This document shows, piece by piece, positions 1-6,973 of a DNA stretch of 44,782 nt. Under the pieces are notes generated by a model. The model saw only the letters and a program-made list of their open reading frames with translations, had not been told where the DNA came from and did no database searches. The first letter of the stretch is position 1; each line of letters begins with the position of its first letter. The stretch spans positions 1 to 44,782 of the forward strand of contig CAADTH010000015.1 of NCBI GenBank assembly GCA_900751885.1. Reading direction: 5' to 3'. The stretch is from Clostridia bacterium. Lineage in GTDB: Bacteria > Bacillota > Clostridia > UBA1381. The translations under genes were made by a program, and so were the position numbers.

Positions 1-3000
1 TGCAATCTCTACGGCGGTTTCGCGCGCTGTCAGTCCAAAATCAGTTGCAGATTTTTTGATTGCATCAATTACCTTCTGAATTTTTTCGGCATCGCCGCTC
101 GCGAGCACCTCCTCGATGCTGCCGAAATCATTTTTGGCGAGCGCTTCTGTGATGATAGCTCCCTGTGCTTCTTTTACTGCCTGCCCATATTCTTCAAGAG
201 ATTGTTTGGATTCTTGAATCCTCGCATTGTTTCCGTCGATTTGCTGGTTCCATTCGGTAATTCTTTGCTTCAACGCTTCGATGGACTTCTCAGAGCTACC
301 AAAGTCAAAGTCTGTGCCTACTAGTTCCTTGTAGGAATCAAGAAGGTTTTGATTGTCCTTTATGAGCGCCTGAATCGCTCGCCCACGGTCTTTGGGGTCC
401 AATGTCTTATTGATAAGGTCGTACTTGTTTTTTATGACCTCAAGTTCACCGCTCAGTTTCTCAGCCGTTTCCTTCTGCTCCTGCAGTGCTTTGTTCTTTG
501 CCGCACCTTCTTTGATTTCTTTTTGGGCGTTTGGATTCTTTTTTTCTCCGTCCTCAATCTTTTTCTTTGCTTCTGCTTTATTCGCTTCTAACTCAGCGAT
601 TTTTTTGTCCTTCAGCGCTTGGGTGACTTGTTTGATGATATCCAGCGTATTTGTGTGAATCCCATTTTTTCGTTCTTCCGCAGAAATATAATCGCCGTAA
701 TGGTCGATGAACCACTGCTCCAGCTCTTTGCGTTCCTGTTCATATTCAGGAGTGTCTTCGCCGCTATTGCGGATTTCAATGAGCTGTTTATACCGGTCTG
801 CATAATCGTCTACTGTTTTGGCTTGCTCCGAAACGTCAAGTACCTCTTTGATAGTGCCTTGGGCTTTGCCTACAGCCGACGCCGCTTCTCCACCATATTT
901 GCTGAGGTCATTATAGTATTTTTCGACCTGTTTGCTTGCAAGCTGTGCGCCGGCATATGTTGCCGCAAATGGTGCAGTTACTGCGGCAGTCACTGCCGCC
1001 ATCGGTGCTATGATGCCCACGCTCGCCTTCACAAAAGCACCAATCCCGTTTACTCCTGTTGCGTACCACGCCTGCTTTTTCGCATCCAAAAACGCTTCTG
1101 ATACCTTGCCCACAGCCTCCTTGACTTCGCCGATTCGTTTGACCGTACTGGTAAATGCTTTCGCACCTACGCCCAGTCCGATAATTGCCGCGCCGGCGCC
1201 TACAATGCCTTTTTTCGCTCCATCACTCAACCCTGCCAAATTCTGCGTAAAACCGCTTAACGCCTGACTCCCATCTTTTAAGGATGGAAGCATAATCTCA
1301 CCAATGCTACGTCCTACTTCAACAACATTATTTCTCGTAATTTTCAGCTGGTTCGCCTTCGTCTCTGCTTTTGCATCAAATTCTCTTTGGAGTGCATTCC
1401 CTTCCTGCCACGCCTCATTAGATCGATTGACCGCATCTGTTACTCCAGATTGGCTGTTCGCCAAGCGCAAAAGTGCATCACGAAGCCTTACCTCTGTAAA
1501 CCCCATGTCTTGAAGCATTTCAATCGCGCTTTCTCCTGCACTATCTGCATTTTGTAATCCCTTGATAAACGCATCAATTGCCTCAGATGGATTTGATTCG
1601 AATAACTCTTTAAATTCTTGTGCTGTCCGCCCTGTAATCCGTCCAAAGTTCTGGAGTTGAACCCCTGATTTAATCATGGCATTGAGCTCTGTGTTTGTCA
1701 GTCCCATGCTCCCAGCCAGATCTTTAAAATGCTTACTGTCATTCGCCGATAACAGCTGTAGTTGCCGCAAAGACATTCCAGTTTTCTTTATAACAGAATT
1801 GATTTGCGTGTATCCGGTTGTGCTTGCCATCTGCATTGCAATCATCGCCTTGCTAAATGCACTACCACCCATTTCTGCTTCAATTCCCACGCTGGAGAGC
1901 GCCGTTGCAATCCCTAGAATATCCGCCTGGCTCAAGCCAATCTGTGTGCCTGCACCTGCAAGCCGCATTCCCATTGCCGCGATATCTGCCTCCGTTGTGG
2001 CAAAGTTATTACCGAGATCCACAATGGAGCTTCCCAAACGCCTGAAGTCGTCCTGTGACATCTTTGTCACGTTTGCAAACCGTGCAAGCGTTGCCGCTCC
2101 TTCCTCGCCTACAAGATTTGTTGCAGTCTCCATCTGCGCCATCATCTCGGTAAATTCACCGATTTTTTCTGTCTGGATACCAAGTTGTCCTGCGGTTGAC
2201 GCAAGCTGTGTCAGCTCTGCAGTCATCTGTGGGATTGCACTCCGACCATCAATGCCAACCGTAGTCAAATCGATAAGCTCTTGTTTTACCTTGGCGATCT
2301 GCTCCGGCGTTCCCTCTACTGTTTTCTTGACATTCGCAAAATTATCCTCAAAATCTATCGCCGCCTTCGAGCTTGCCACACCCAAAGCGGCAGTGCCGAC
2401 TGCCATCATCTGAAGAGGTTTTGTAAGAGTATCGATGCCTTCTCCGACCTTCTTCCAATTCTCTCCTGTTCTCTGCAGATTTACAATTTTCTGTTGTCTT
2501 TCAACCGCCTTTAATCCTGTCTCCAATTCCCGGTATCGCATTGAGGTTTGTTTCACAGCTTGAGCTGCTTGCTCATACTTTTTTTTGCTTTCCGAAAGAG
2601 CCGCTTGACCGCTTTTTAATTCCTGTTTGACATTGGCGTATTGTTTTTCAAGTGATACGAGCTCTGTCTTGGTCCATTCGATTGCTCTGCTGTTGTTTCG
2701 ATAAGCATCGCTACCTCTGTTTACCATTTGATTTGTTTTTTCCAGATTGCTGATTTCATTGCGTTTTGCGGCAATCATCGTTTCAAGAGACCGTTTTTGC
2801 TGAGACAGTGCGCGTTCATTATCCAACACAGCTTTTGATTGGTTTACATATGCTGTCTTTGTACTTTCCAGTACATTTTGATTTTGTTTTAGCGCTTTGT
2901 CTACCTCTTCCATGCGCTGTTGATAGGCGGTCAGACTGCTTGCGCATGTCTGCTGTGCCTGCGCAAGAGATGTCATCGCCTTTTCTGCCCCCACAATCCC

Positions 3001-3063
3001 ATTTTGTAAGCCTTCCGTATCCGCTGTAATTTTTACTACTAAACTTGCGATTTCATCTGCCAT
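1..3063 (-). CDS. Tape measure protein of phage A (partial, cut by the window)
   Basis: The frame is open from an ATG at 3063 to the window edge, giving 1,021 codons with no stop seen. The N-terminal 220 residues are rich in Lys, Gln and Glu with coiled-coil character. A TP901-type tape-measure core follows (segments such as LTQLASTAGQLGI and IGLSQADILGIATALSSVGIE). An Ala/Gly-rich hydrophobic stretch comes after that, around 900-1000 bases from the window start. In the family this protein sets siphophage tail length and is threaded through the tail tube. It lies directly after the tail-assembly chaperone, as expected. The C-terminus is outside the window, so full length is unknown. The family call is strong; completeness cannot be judged. 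Confidence 0.93.
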   Translation of the reverse strand, partial: MADEIASLVVKITADTEGLQNGIVGAEKAMTSLAQAQQTCASSLTAYQQRMEEVDKALKQNQNVLESTKTAYVNQSKAVLDNERALSQQKRSLETMIAAKRNEISNLEKTNQMVNRGSDAYRNNSRAIEWTKTELVSLEKQYANVKQELKSGQAALSESKKKYEQAAQAVKQTSMRYRELETGLKAVERQQKIVNLQRTGENWKKVGEGIDTLTKPLQMMAVGTAALGVASSKAAIDFEDNFANVKKTVEGTPEQIAKVKQELIDLTTVGIDGRSAIPQMTAELTQLASTAGQLGIQTEKIGEFTEMMAQMETATNLVGEEGAATLARFANVTKMSQDDFRRLGSSIVDLGNNFATTEADIAAMGMRLAGAGTQIGLSQADILGIATALSSVGIEAEMGGSAFSKAMIAMQMASTTGYTQINSVIKKTGMSLRQLQLLSANDSKHFKDLAGSMGLTNTELNAMIKSGVQLQNFGRITGRTAQEFKELFESNPSEAIDAFIKGLQNADSAGESAIEMLQDMGFTEVRLRDALLRLANSQSGVTDAVNRSNEAWQEGNALQREFDAKAETKANQLKITRNNVVEVGRSIGEIMLPSLKDGSQALSGFTQNLAGLSDGAKKGIVGAGAAIIGLGVGAKAFTSTVKRIGEVKEAVGKVSEAFLDAKKQAWYATGVNGIGAFVKASVGIIAPMAAVTAAVTAPFAATYAGAQLASKQVEKYYNDLSKYGGEAASAVGKAQGTIKEVLDVSEQAKTVDDYADRYKQLIEIRNSGEDTPEYEQERKELEQWFIDHYGDYISAEERKNGIHTNTLDIIKQVTQALKDKKIAELEANKAEAKKKIEDGEKKNPNAQKEIKEGAAKNKALQEQKETAEKLSGELEVIKNKYDLINKTLDPKDRGRAIQALIKDNQNLLDSYKELVGTDFDFGSSEKSIEALKQRITEWNQQIDGNNARIQESKQSLEEYGQAVKEAQGAIITEALAKNDFGSIEEVLASGDAEKIQKVIDAIKKSATDFGLTARETAVEIA

Positions 3064-3071
3064 CTGACCAC

Positions 3072-3541
3072 CTACTTCCCATAAAACATTTTCAGATATG
3101 GGTCATCTCCCTCATACTCCTGCTCTGGTGCTTGCTCTTCGGAAAGACTATCCAGCATATTAAATAGCACGAAAGGACTTTGTCTTCCCACTTCATCGGG
3201 TAACAAGTGGTGGTATCGAAACATCATCGCATAAATATCTGTTATCGTACCACCATCACTGCCGTTACCCGACTTTATTCGTTTTTTTCACTCCACGCCT
3301 CGTTATACCATTTCCATACTTCACTGCACATCCGAGCGCGCTTGCCCAACAACTGGTTTAAGATATCCTGCGTTGCATCAGTGCCTTCAAATAGGTGGTC
3401 TACTGCATCTATACAGTAATCGATTACCCCTGATTTATCGGGGTCGTTTTGCGCTCTGTTAATTAGGCGCATCGCCTCAAAGTCAAATGGTTTTGAAACA
3501 TATTTTTTCTTGTTCAATGTGAACGTCAATGTATGTTGCAT
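3072..3541 (-). CDS. Tail assembly chaperone, -1 frameshift product (gpGT-like)
   Basis: If ribosomes slip -1 on the heptamer at 3281-3287, translation passes the TAA at 3275 and continues to a TAG at 3072-3074. The fusion has about 156 residues: 87 from the short form and 69 from the overlapping frame. The extension is acidic and well formed (segments TDIYAMMFRYHHLLPDE and EEQAPEQEYEGDDPYLKMF), and it has no ATG or ribosome site of its own close to its start. It ends 8 bases before the tape measure ATG at 3063. In lambda the matching T domain recruits the tail tube protein while the G part binds the tape measure. The frameshift is inferred from sequence, not shown. Confidence 0.75.
3275..3541 (-). 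CDS. Tail assembly chaperone, short form (phage A)
   Basis: This is an 88-aa protein starting MQHTLTFTLNKKKY and preceded by a good AGGAGG-type site. It sits between the tail tube gene and the tape measure gene, where gpG-type tail chaperones of siphophages are found. Known chaperones of this type coat the tape measure protein before tail tube polymerisation and are absent from the virion. The stop at 3275-3277 comes two codons after an A AAA AAC slippery heptamer, which allows a longer product (see 3072-3541). Size, position and frameshift site support the call; I recognise no exact family by sequence alone. Confidence 0.82.
   Translation of the reverse strand: MQHTLTFTLNKKKYVSKPFDFEAMRLINRAQNDPDKSGVIDYCIDAVDHLFEGTDATQDILNQLLGKRARMCSEVWKWYNEAWSEKNE
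3281..3287 (-). promoter_or_regulatory. -1 ribosomal frameshift site A AAA AAC
   Basis: In zero frame the codons read GAA AAA AAC GAA TAA, so the heptamer fits the X XXY YYZ rule exactly. It lies one sense codon before the stop of the short chaperone. A -1 slip enters a frame that is open to 3072. A A-AAA-AAC heptamer is one of the classical efficient -1 slippery sequences. Confidence 0.78.
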
Positions 3542-3565
3542 TTTAATTCCTCCTTAAAATAAACA

Positions 3566-3585
3566 GGGACGCCTTCTGGCGTCCC
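3566..3585 (-). terminator. Hairpin between tail tube and chaperone genes
   Basis: Arms GGGACGCC and GGCGTCCC form a perfect 8-bp stem with a 4-base loop. On the minus strand it is followed by TGTTTATTTT, a weak U-rich tract. It lies between the highly expressed tail tube gene and the low-demand chaperone gene, so it probably acts as a partial terminator or mRNA 3' stabiliser. Confidence 0.55.
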
Positions 3586-3605
3586 ATCCTTTTCTTCTAT
3601 TTCTT

Positions 3606-4238
3606 TTATTCTGCCGGTGCCGGTTCTGGTATCGAATTCGGATACCAGTTTACATCTGTAAACCACTTTTCCTCAAATTCTACCCTTGTCATGTCTGCCG
3701 GAAGGTCTGCCTCATCTATATAGGCGTAGTACTTGTTATCACAATCACGTTGTACAGCCGTATACGTTGCCTTTGCCGTCTGTTTTTCCGGCGCCCCTGA
3801 CATTTTCTTTGTCTTGCCTCCGACATTGGATGCAAAGCTATACGCTCCTTTGTAATAGCGAACATAACGATATGTATTGTCAGACTTTAGTAGCCTCCAC
3901 GCTGTCGCAAAATATACAGTCTTAATATTTGTATCTACCTCCGTCAGTCCATTTTTTTGTTCCAATCCACGCCATATTGCGTCAACTTCTGGCGGGATAT
4001 CCGCGTTTGTAATGTCATGACCAATCTTTTCTATATAGCTGGACACTTCATAGATGCCATTGTCTGCCTCAAACGGTTCACTTCCGCCCGAATCTGTTGG
4101 AGCAATCTCTACAAGACCTTTTAATGTATATGGTTCTCCGTAGATTGGTTTTTCTGCTGTGTCCGTTTCCAGCTTGAAAAATGTATATCTATCTACACCG
4201 ATAGTTGGTAGTGGTTTCTTCTTTACTGCATTTGCCAT
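3606..4238 (-). CDS. Major tail (tube) protein, phage A
   Basis: The protein has 210 aa from ATG 4238; the preceding GGAGG is 7 bases away, whereas the upstream in-frame ATG at 4244 would be too close to it. It starts MANAVKKKPLPTIG and has a mostly beta-type composition with no membrane segment. The C-terminus is Pro/Glu-rich (SIPEPAPAE). Its place, after the tail-terminator gene and before the chaperone and tape measure genes, is that of the siphophage tail tube protein. Such proteins form the hexameric rings of the tail tube. The call rests on composition and gene order; motifs are not decisive. Confidence 0.8.
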   Translation of the reverse strand: MANAVKKKPLPTIGVDRYTFFKLETDTAEKPIYGEPYTLKGLVEIAPTDSGGSEPFEADNGIYEVSSYIEKIGHDITNADIPPEVDAIWRGLEQKNGLTEVDTNIKTVYFATAWRLLKSDNTYRYVRYYKGAYSFASNVGGKTKKMSGAPEKQTAKATYTAVQRDCDNKYYAYIDEADLPADMTRVEFEEKWFTDVNWYPNSIPEPAPAE

Positions 4239-4249
4239 GTTCATTCCTC

Positions 4250-4594
4250 CTATAATTGAAAACTCTTTGTTAATCTCATTGTTTTATGATAGACTTCTCT
4301 GTCCGGATTTGGTATATCCATTGACATTTCCCTGTTCCAACCGTCAGTTACCATCAGGTTATGAATCTGTATTGCAAGGTCTGTACAAATCTTGGCATTG
4401 CTTCCCCATATATCAATCTGTATCGTTCCATCCTGCATAACCTCTGTGTTGTCATATGCCATGCCACTACGTTCTGTCAGAGTGTAATATGTTACAATAG
4501 GCAGCGTGTTAAAATTTCTTGGATACTGATAGGTAACCGTGACTGTTTCCAGTTTATTGAGCGTCTTTCTGGCTTCCTGATTTATATCAATCAC
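4250..4594 (-). CDS. Tail completion/terminator-like protein, phage A
   Basis: The protein has 114 aa. A GTG at 4594 lies 9 bases from AAGGAGG and is preferred over the GTG at 4618, which precedes the ribosome site. Its first codons overlap the end of the interrupted gp10 gene (stop at 4587), so the two were translationally coupled before the insertion. Residues such as TVTYQYPRNFNTLPIVTYYTL and IQIDIWGSNAKICTDLAIQI resemble the DUF3168/gpU-like tail terminator group that caps the tail tube. The family name is probable, not certain. Confidence 0.65.
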   Translation of the reverse strand: MIDINQEARKTLNKLETVTVTYQYPRNFNTLPIVTYYTLTERSGMAYDNTEVMQDGTIQIDIWGSNAKICTDLAIQIHNLMVTDGWNREMSMDIPNPDREVYHKTMRLTKSFQL

Positions 4595-4856
4595 CTCGGT
4601 ATACCTCCTTGAAAACACCTGTAATCTTCTCTTTGCTGTTTTTCAGTGCAGGCACCAAAAACGGCTGTGGCACTTGTCCGGATGTGGTATAGAAATGTCC
4701 GCCACTGTAATAAGTCCATTGCTTTTTCGTGGTATGTGCAACAGATGGATCTCCTTTCGCCCCGGTCCCGAACTCAACATTTGGCGCATACCCGACATTT
4801 GTCCCGACCATAACACTATTTTCTTCTACTGTACTTGTGATACTCTGTTTCAACCT
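4587..4856 (-). pseudogene. 3' half of HK97 gp10-like head-tail gene, split by phage B
   Basis: This is the C-terminal 89 codons plus stop of a gp10-like protein, starting at RLKQSITSTVEEN. The matching N-terminal half lies at 35048-35191 and ends CPVDTG. The joined text reads CPVDTG-RLKQSI, a typical gp10-family junction. Removing 4862-35047 and one CCCTG restores a single 137-codon frame. An apparent local start (GTG in MASYTG) uses phage B end sequence plus the target repeat and is probably not meaningful. The protein would normally join head-tail connector and tail terminator, so phage A should be unable to make complete tails while the insertion remains. Confidence 0.93.
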
Positions 4857-4861
4857 CCCTG
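4857..4861 (+). repeat. Target site duplication CCCTG (copy 1)
   Basis: A five-base direct repeat abuts the right terminus of phage B. The second copy is at 35048-35052 beside the left terminus. Mu and its relatives make 5-bp duplications. The repeat belongs to the ACAGGG codons (Thr-Gly) of the gp10 gene on the minus strand. Confidence 0.93.
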
Positions 4862-4875
4862 TGTAGCTTGCCACG
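4862..4875 (+). repeat. Terminal inverted repeat, right end of phage B
   Basis: The end reads TGTAGCTTGCCACG inward. Its partner at 35034-35047 reads TGTAGTTTACCAAG inward, with 11 of 14 positions identical. A TG start is shared with Mu-type transposons and is presumably contacted by the transposase. Confidence 0.88.
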
Positions 4876-4922
4876 AAACATGCGAAAAATTTACACTCAA
4901 ATAGAGAAAATTATATATATTT

Positions 4923-4957
4923 AAAAAACAAGAGACAAAAATTGTCTCTTGTTTTTA
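4923..4957 (-). terminator. Intrinsic terminator at the right end of phage B
   Basis: Perfect 13-bp arms (AAACAAGAGACAA and its complement, 4926-4938 and 4942-4954) enclose an AAA loop and have T-runs on both sides. It lies just after the 59-aa gene and closes the late operon about 60 bases before the phage end. It can work in both directions. Confidence 0.9.
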
Positions 4958-4978
4958 TCCATCTCTTATTAATATAAA

Positions 4979-5158
4979 TCACATAACATTTAGAATTTCT
5001 TCTACTTTAGCAATCATCTGCACGATTTGCTCATGATATTCCTTATTTTGCTTTTCCAATACCAATAAGCATTGGTATAAAAATTTTATTGCGTTCTTGT
5101 CATCTCTTTTTCTGTCTTTCCCTAAAAATTTTTCTTTCAGTCGTTCATAACCTGACAT
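4979..5158 (-). CDS. Small charged protein, partner of the HEPN-like gene
   Basis: The protein has 59 aa, starts MSGYERLKEKFLGKD and has AAGGAG 9 bases before the ATG. It is rich in Lys and Glu and predicted largely helical (IKFLYQCLLVLEKQN, IVQMIAKVEEIL). It starts 39 bases after the HEPN-like gene stop and ends just before a strong terminator, so the two form a bicistronic cassette. I recognise no family. Small helical partners of HEPN proteins can be antitoxins or modulators, but nothing in this sequence proves that role. Confidence 0.72.
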   Translation of the reverse strand: MSGYERLKEKFLGKDRKRDDKNAIKFLYQCLLVLEKQNKEYHEQIVQMIAKVEEILNVM

Positions 5159-5197
5159 GTATTTTTCTCCTTAACGTAATACCTCCAATAATGTATG

Positions 5198-6091
5198 TTA
5201 TCTAATATTCGGATTACTGTATACTTCAGAAATCAACTGTAATATTTGTTTGTAGAGTCTTTTATCCTGACCCGCCAATACTAACAACGCACACGCATTT
5301 AGATATCCTTGAACAAACCACCCAATCTTAGGATAAACTTCAAAAAGCATTTTTTCAAGCGGCAATTTATAGATTCTCATTCTACTGTTTTTATTTTTTT
5401 TAATGATGTAACACTGCTCTTTTACGGAATAATGTGCATTCAAATGACTATCTGCATTTCTTATATCCCTATCTATTACAGTGGTTAGCATTTTATATTT
5501 CCCATCAGAGAGTTTTAAAAACTTGTTTGTCTTTTGATAAGTTGTTAAAGATAAGTTTTTATATAAGTCACATGGTTGATTATGTATTACCTCCTCTAAC
5601 GCCAATAAATATGCAAATGATTTACCAATAAATTCAACCCCTTTAGAATATGATGAAAGAATAGAATTTGCCAGTCTCCTTTTTTCCGAAACAGTTGTAC
5701 TCGTTTGTTTTGTTAATTTAGACGAAAGATTTTTAAATTCAACATGATATGAGCTATATTCTATATAGGAAGAAATACATTCTAACTCAGGATGTTCTTT
5801 TGTTCCTTTTAAAAAAGCTGCTAATATATTGTCCACTGTCTCTGTTGATGTTGCTTTAATCGCTTCAATATACAATTCTAAAAGCATAAACATAATATCA
5901 ATTATATTTTTTATGCCATAATTTGAATGAGGATTTGAAAATGTATCTACCGAGCATTCATATAAAAAATCCGTAATTTTCATATTATCTCTTTTTTCTA
6001 TTAGCTTTTTTGCACTCTCGCCAAAAAAACCCTCTTTCGTTAGCAAATCAAGTTCTTCAATAGCTTCATAAAATTGTTGAAATTCTGACAT
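5198..6091 (-). CDS. HEPN-like protein, possible defence or abortive-infection cargo
   Basis: The protein has 297 aa from ATG 6091, 8 bases from AGGAG; the GTG at 6100 overlaps that site. It is all-helical by composition. Near residues 208-216 it has the motif RDIRNADSH, which matches the R-x4-6-H signature of HEPN nuclease/RNA-binding domains; R211 and H216 would be the pair. No other domain is recognised and there is no signal peptide. It is clearly more AT-rich than the neighbouring tail and amidase genes and sits at the extreme late end of phage B, the usual slot for accessory genes in Mu relatives. HEPN assignment rests on one motif and fold-like composition; RNase activity is inferred. 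Confidence 0.6.
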   Translation of the reverse strand: MSEFQQFYEAIEELDLLTKEGFFGESAKKLIEKRDNMKITDFLYECSVDTFSNPHSNYGIKNIIDIMFMLLELYIEAIKATSTETVDNILAAFLKGTKEHPELECISSYIEYSSYHVEFKNLSSKLTKQTSTTVSEKRRLANSILSSYSKGVEFIGKSFAYLLALEEVIHNQPCDLYKNLSLTTYQKTNKFLKLSDGKYKMLTTVIDRDIRNADSHLNAHYSVKEQCYIIKKNKNSRMRIYKLPLEKMLFEVYPKIGWFVQGYLNACALLVLAGQDKRLYKQILQLISEVYSNPNIR

Positions 6092-6170
6092 ATATCTCAC
6101 TCCTATTATTAATTATAATATATCTAATTGTCTGTAATTGTCAATATTATAATCAAAAATAATAGTCCTA

Positions 6171-6962
6171 TTAAACTTCTTTAAATACCCCTGCCCGATC
6201 CAGTACCACAAGGATTCTCAACATTTCATCTGTCAATCCCAGTTTCCCTTCGGTATCCCCCCGTAGGATATCCCTATCCATTAGCTTCTGTATAGTTGCC
6301 TTTGCCCAGTTTGGCATATTATCATCCACATAGTTATACACCATCTTGTTTTCCAGTTTCGCGATTCTCTTCTCCAGCTCTGCTACTTTTGCCATATCAT
6401 CTTCTCCCTTCTTAATCTCAATCCCTAAAAAATTGAGTACCCCATCTGCGATTGCCTGCGCAAAGTCCTGCTGTCGGTTTCTGAGCTTGTCGGCATCCAA
6501 CGCATTATCAATAAATCCTGTCTCTATCAAAATCGCAGGCATATGTGTATTTTTTAACACTGTGAGTTCGTTACGTACTTTTACGCCACGGTCACGCATA
6601 TCCAGTTTTTTTACGATTGCCTGTTGAACTGTCTGCGCCATGTGCTCCGCAACTCCACCTGTACTGTATACCAACGTTTCTGTTCCTGTTCCGCCGCCAG
6701 AATTACAATGAATAGAGACAAAGTAATCTGCTCCCCATGTATTTGCGTCCCTATACCTTGCCGATAGGCTTGTGCTGTTATTCATGCCAAGAATATCTGT
6801 AACCTGTTCACGAGACATCTTTACCTTCACACCTGCATCCGTTAAAATGTCACACAATGCGGCGGCGATATAATATGTTACATCCTGCTCCCGAAGTCCA
6901 TTACCTGTCGCGCCGGTATTCCACTTGTTATAATTATGTCCTGCATCTATATAGATTTTCAT
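6171..6962 (-). CDS. N-acetylmuramoyl-L-alanine amidase (endolysin), Amidase_3 type
   Basis: The protein has 263 aa. Residues 1-175 form an Amidase_3 domain: MKIYIDAGH at the start, with zinc ligands expected at H9, E25 and H85, and the catalytic Glu at E147 in LIETGFIDN. A short Lys/Glu linker follows (about 180-205), then a small C-terminal helical module (NWAKATIQKLMDRDIL...) that is probably wall-binding. There is no signal peptide, so export needs the holin, which is encoded far away at 27570-27818. It would cut the amide bond between MurNAc and the peptide stem during lysis. Confidence 0.93.
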   Translation of the reverse strand: MKIYIDAGHNYNKWNTGATGNGLREQDVTYYIAAALCDILTDAGVKVKMSREQVTDILGMNNSTSLSARYRDANTWGADYFVSIHCNSGGGTGTETLVYSTGGVAEHMAQTVQQAIVKKLDMRDRGVKVRNELTVLKNTHMPAILIETGFIDNALDADKLRNRQQDFAQAIADGVLNFLGIEIKKGEDDMAKVAELEKRIAKLENKMVYNYVDDNMPNWAKATIQKLMDRDILRGDTEGKLGLTDEMLRILVVLDRAGVFKEV

Positions 6963-6973
6963 ATTTTCCCCTC

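Noticed and set aside
1676..2413. Plus-strand ORF of 245 codons and other long plus-strand ORFs between 349 and 3029
   Set aside because: They are antisense to the open tape measure frame, lack ribosome sites and have biased low-complexity composition.
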